A DNA stretch of 7,075 bases, from assembly GCF_000949455.1 (NCBI RefSeq), contig NZ_JXXK01000065.1, positions 1 to 7,075 on the forward strand, written 5' to 3'. Below, one piece after another: positions 5,702 to 7,075 of the stretch (positions are counted from its first letter, which is position 1; each line of letters opens with the position of its first letter). Both the position numbers and the translations under genes were made by a program. The notes under the pieces are model-generated. The model worked only from the letters and a program-made list of their open reading frames with translations, was not told the origin of the DNA and searched no databases. The stretch comes from Ruthenibacterium lactatiformans (GTDB taxonomy: Bacteria; Bacillota; Clostridia; Oscillospirales; Ruminococcaceae).

Positions 5702-5720
5702 CGGCGCTTATGCTGCGCCG
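5702..5720. other. Small hairpin between M20 hydrolase and transporter genes
   Basis: CGGCGC (5702-5707) and GCGCCG (5715-5720) pair perfectly around a 7-base loop in the 50-base gap after the M20 stop. On the minus strand it is followed by GGAAAAATC, not a T-run, so it does not look like a terminator. It may only modulate coupling between the two genes. Confidence 0.3.
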
Positions 5721-5723
5721 CCG

Positions 5724-7040
5724 TCAGCCCTCGCCGGGCTGCGCCAGAATGTCCCGCCACAGCGCGGAATATTCGTCCCGCGTGCGGCGCGGTGCGTCCG
5801 CCAGTACGCTGCGGCCCTTTGCCGCGCCGCCGGCCAGCAGGTCGATGACCGTCGCGGCCATCAGCTTGGCGGGCGCCAGATAGGCGAGCGCTTCATCGGC
5901 GACGGCAAAGTCCCTGCTGTGCGCCGCGCCGGAAAAGCCGCTCACCGTCGGCTGGATAACGGGCAGCAGGTAGGACACGTCGCCCATATCCGTGCTGCCG
6001 CAGAAGGGCAGACCGCGTTCCACGGCAAGCCCGGGTGCGCAAACCGGGACGTTGGCCGCGAACAGTTCGGAAAGCGCCGCGTTCTGCGCCAGCGGCAGAT
6101 AACCCGGCATATCGTCGATCTCCACCCGCGCGCCCACGGCGTAAGCGGCGCCCCGGGCCGCACGGTTCACTTTGGCGTTGGCGGTGCGCATGGCCTGCAC
6201 GCTGGCGGCACGCACGTAGCTCTCCATGCGCACATCTGCGGGCACGGTGTTCACCAGGTCCCCGCCCTTTGTAATGATAGGATGCACACGCACATGGTCC
6301 TCGTCGCGGAAAGTCTCACGGTTGGCGTGGATGGCCGCGATGGCAAGGGATGCCGCGTTCAGCGCGTTGACGCCTTCCCAGGGCGCGCCGCCCGCGTGTG
6401 CCTCTTTGCCGAGAAACCGCAGCTCCTTGCCGATAAAGCCGCCCGCCGCGCCTGCAACCACCGCGCGAGGCTGCGGGGCGTCTGTTTCGCTGTGCACCAT
6501 CATGGCCATGTCGATATCGTCAAAAGCGCCTTCCGCGATGAGCTGCTGCTTACCGCCGAGATACTGTACTTCGCCCGCGCGCCTCAGCCCGGCCCGCCAG
6601 CCGATCTCAACGTATTCCTCCGCGGGCGCCGCCAGCAGGCATACGCTGCCCGCAAGGCTGTCCGCCACGGCCCGCAGGCCCACAGCGCAGCCCAGCATGG
6701 AGGCAAGCTGGGCGTTGTGCCCGCAGGCGTGGGCCGCGCCTGTGGCTTTGTCCGCAAACGGATGGCCGGGGCTGAGCACCGCGTCCAGCTCCCCGATAAC
6801 GGCCACCCGCGGCCCCGCGCCGCGCCAAAGCCAGCCTTTCACGCCTGTGCGCGCGGGCCGCGTAACGTCCGTCAGACCCAGCGAGGCAAAGGCCTCCAGC
6901 ACCTTTCCGGCCGTGCGCGTTTCCTTATAGCCCAGCTCCGGATGGGCAAGGATATCCCGCCCGAAAGCGGTGAGGCGCTGTGCCTGTGCGTCGATGGCGG
7001 CGCACGCCGCGCGCTTGAGCGCGTCTGTCATTGTGTTCAT
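5724..7040 (-). CDS. M20-family amidohydrolase, AbgB-like (p-aminobenzoyl-glutamate hydrolase subunit B type)
   Basis: This 438-residue zinc-type peptidase/amidase should cleave an amide bond in an N-acyl or aminoacyl small molecule in the cytoplasm. GELDAV (83-88) carries the active-site Asp86. HACGHN (104-109) supplies metal ligands Cys106 and His108. PAEEY (139-143) holds the catalytic/ligand Glu pair, and His183 (MVHSE) and His374 (AAHSRD) complete the site. A dimerisation domain runs from about 196 to 290, with FLGKEAHAG at 209-217. GSTDMGDVSYLLP (348-360) strongly resembles the AbgB subgroup. The start is uncertain: an in-frame TTG at 7067, ATG at 7040 and ATG at 7031 are all possible, with only weak ribosome-site matches. 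ATG 7040 is chosen because it gives a normal N-terminus. No AbgA partner or AbgT transporter is visible; an EamA transporter follows after 50 bases. The true substrate is unknown. Confidence 0.88.
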   Translation of the reverse strand: MNTMTDALKRAACAAIDAQAQRLTAFGRDILAHPELGYKETRTAGKVLEAFASLGLTDVTRPARTGVKGWLWRGAGPRVAVIGELDAVLSPGHPFADKATGAAHACGHNAQLASMLGCAVGLRAVADSLAGSVCLLAAPAEEYVEIGWRAGLRRAGEVQYLGGKQQLIAEGAFDDIDMAMMVHSETDAPQPRAVVAGAAGGFIGKELRFLGKEAHAGGAPWEGVNALNAASLAIAAIHANRETFRDEDHVRVHPIITKGGDLVNTVPADVRMESYVRAASVQAMRTANAKVNRAARGAAYAVGARVEIDDMPGYLPLAQNAALSELFAANVPVCAPGLAVERGLPFCGSTDMGDVSYLLPVIQPTVSGFSGAAHSRDFAVADEALAYLAPAKLMAATVIDLLAGGAAKGRSVLADAPRRTRDEYSALWRDILAQPGEG

Positions 7041-7075
7041 AGTCCGCTCACGCTTTCCATGTTTCAAGATTCTGC

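Overview
The window is a GC-rich bacterial fragment in which every convincing gene lies on the minus strand, so transcription runs from position 7075 toward 1. Strong purine-rich ribosome sites (AAGGAGG, GGGAGG) stand about 7-8 bases before most starts. Intergenic gaps are very short. The mix of families (DUF3795, a bacterial MIF homologue, a GxDLY-type SGNH hydrolase, a small Gfo/Idh/MocA protein) fits a high-GC Bacillota of class Clostridia, probably a gut anaerobe. That assignment is inferred from style and gene content; there is no rRNA or other marker.

In transcription order, the first unit (7040 to 3900) encodes an M20 amidohydrolase resembling AbgB, an EamA/DMT-family membrane transporter, and a short Gfo/Idh/MocA oxidoreductase. 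A GC-rich hairpin with a T-rich tail (3821-3878) closes it. The set looks like a small catabolic module: cleavage of an amide-linked small molecule, membrane transport and NAD(P)-dependent oxidoreduction. The substrate cannot be read from the sequence.

The second unit (3767 to 349) encodes an alpha/beta-hydrolase esterase, a MIF/phenylpyruvate tautomerase homologue, a MutT-like Nudix hydrolase, a cysteine-rich DUF3795 protein and an SGNH/GDSL hydrolase. The gaps are 64, 14, 40 and 13 bases, so the genes are probably co-transcribed. Two esterase folds flank small-molecule and housekeeping enzymes, and none has a signal peptide, so all should act in the cytoplasm. No convincing promoter is visible in the 132-base gap before this unit, but a perfect 14-base palindrome lies there.

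The left end (1-293) is the 5' end of an IS3-family insertion sequence: a terminal repeat and the first 77 codons of the OrfA transposase subunit. Its base composition is clearly less GC-rich than the rest. Its leader can fold into a 19-bp stem that buries the transposase ribosome site, a plausible block on expression from read-through transcripts. A plus-strand terminator-like hairpin (306-338) lies between the IS and the last gene, suggesting that a convergent gene once stood, or still stands, beyond the IS.

I found no tRNA, rRNA, CRISPR array or origin. No gene-free stretch reaches 300 bases; the longest are 234-348 and 3768-3899, both described below. I see no clear evidence of a wholly new system. 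The most unusual items are the self-masking IS leader and the MIF homologue inside an esterase/Nudix operon.
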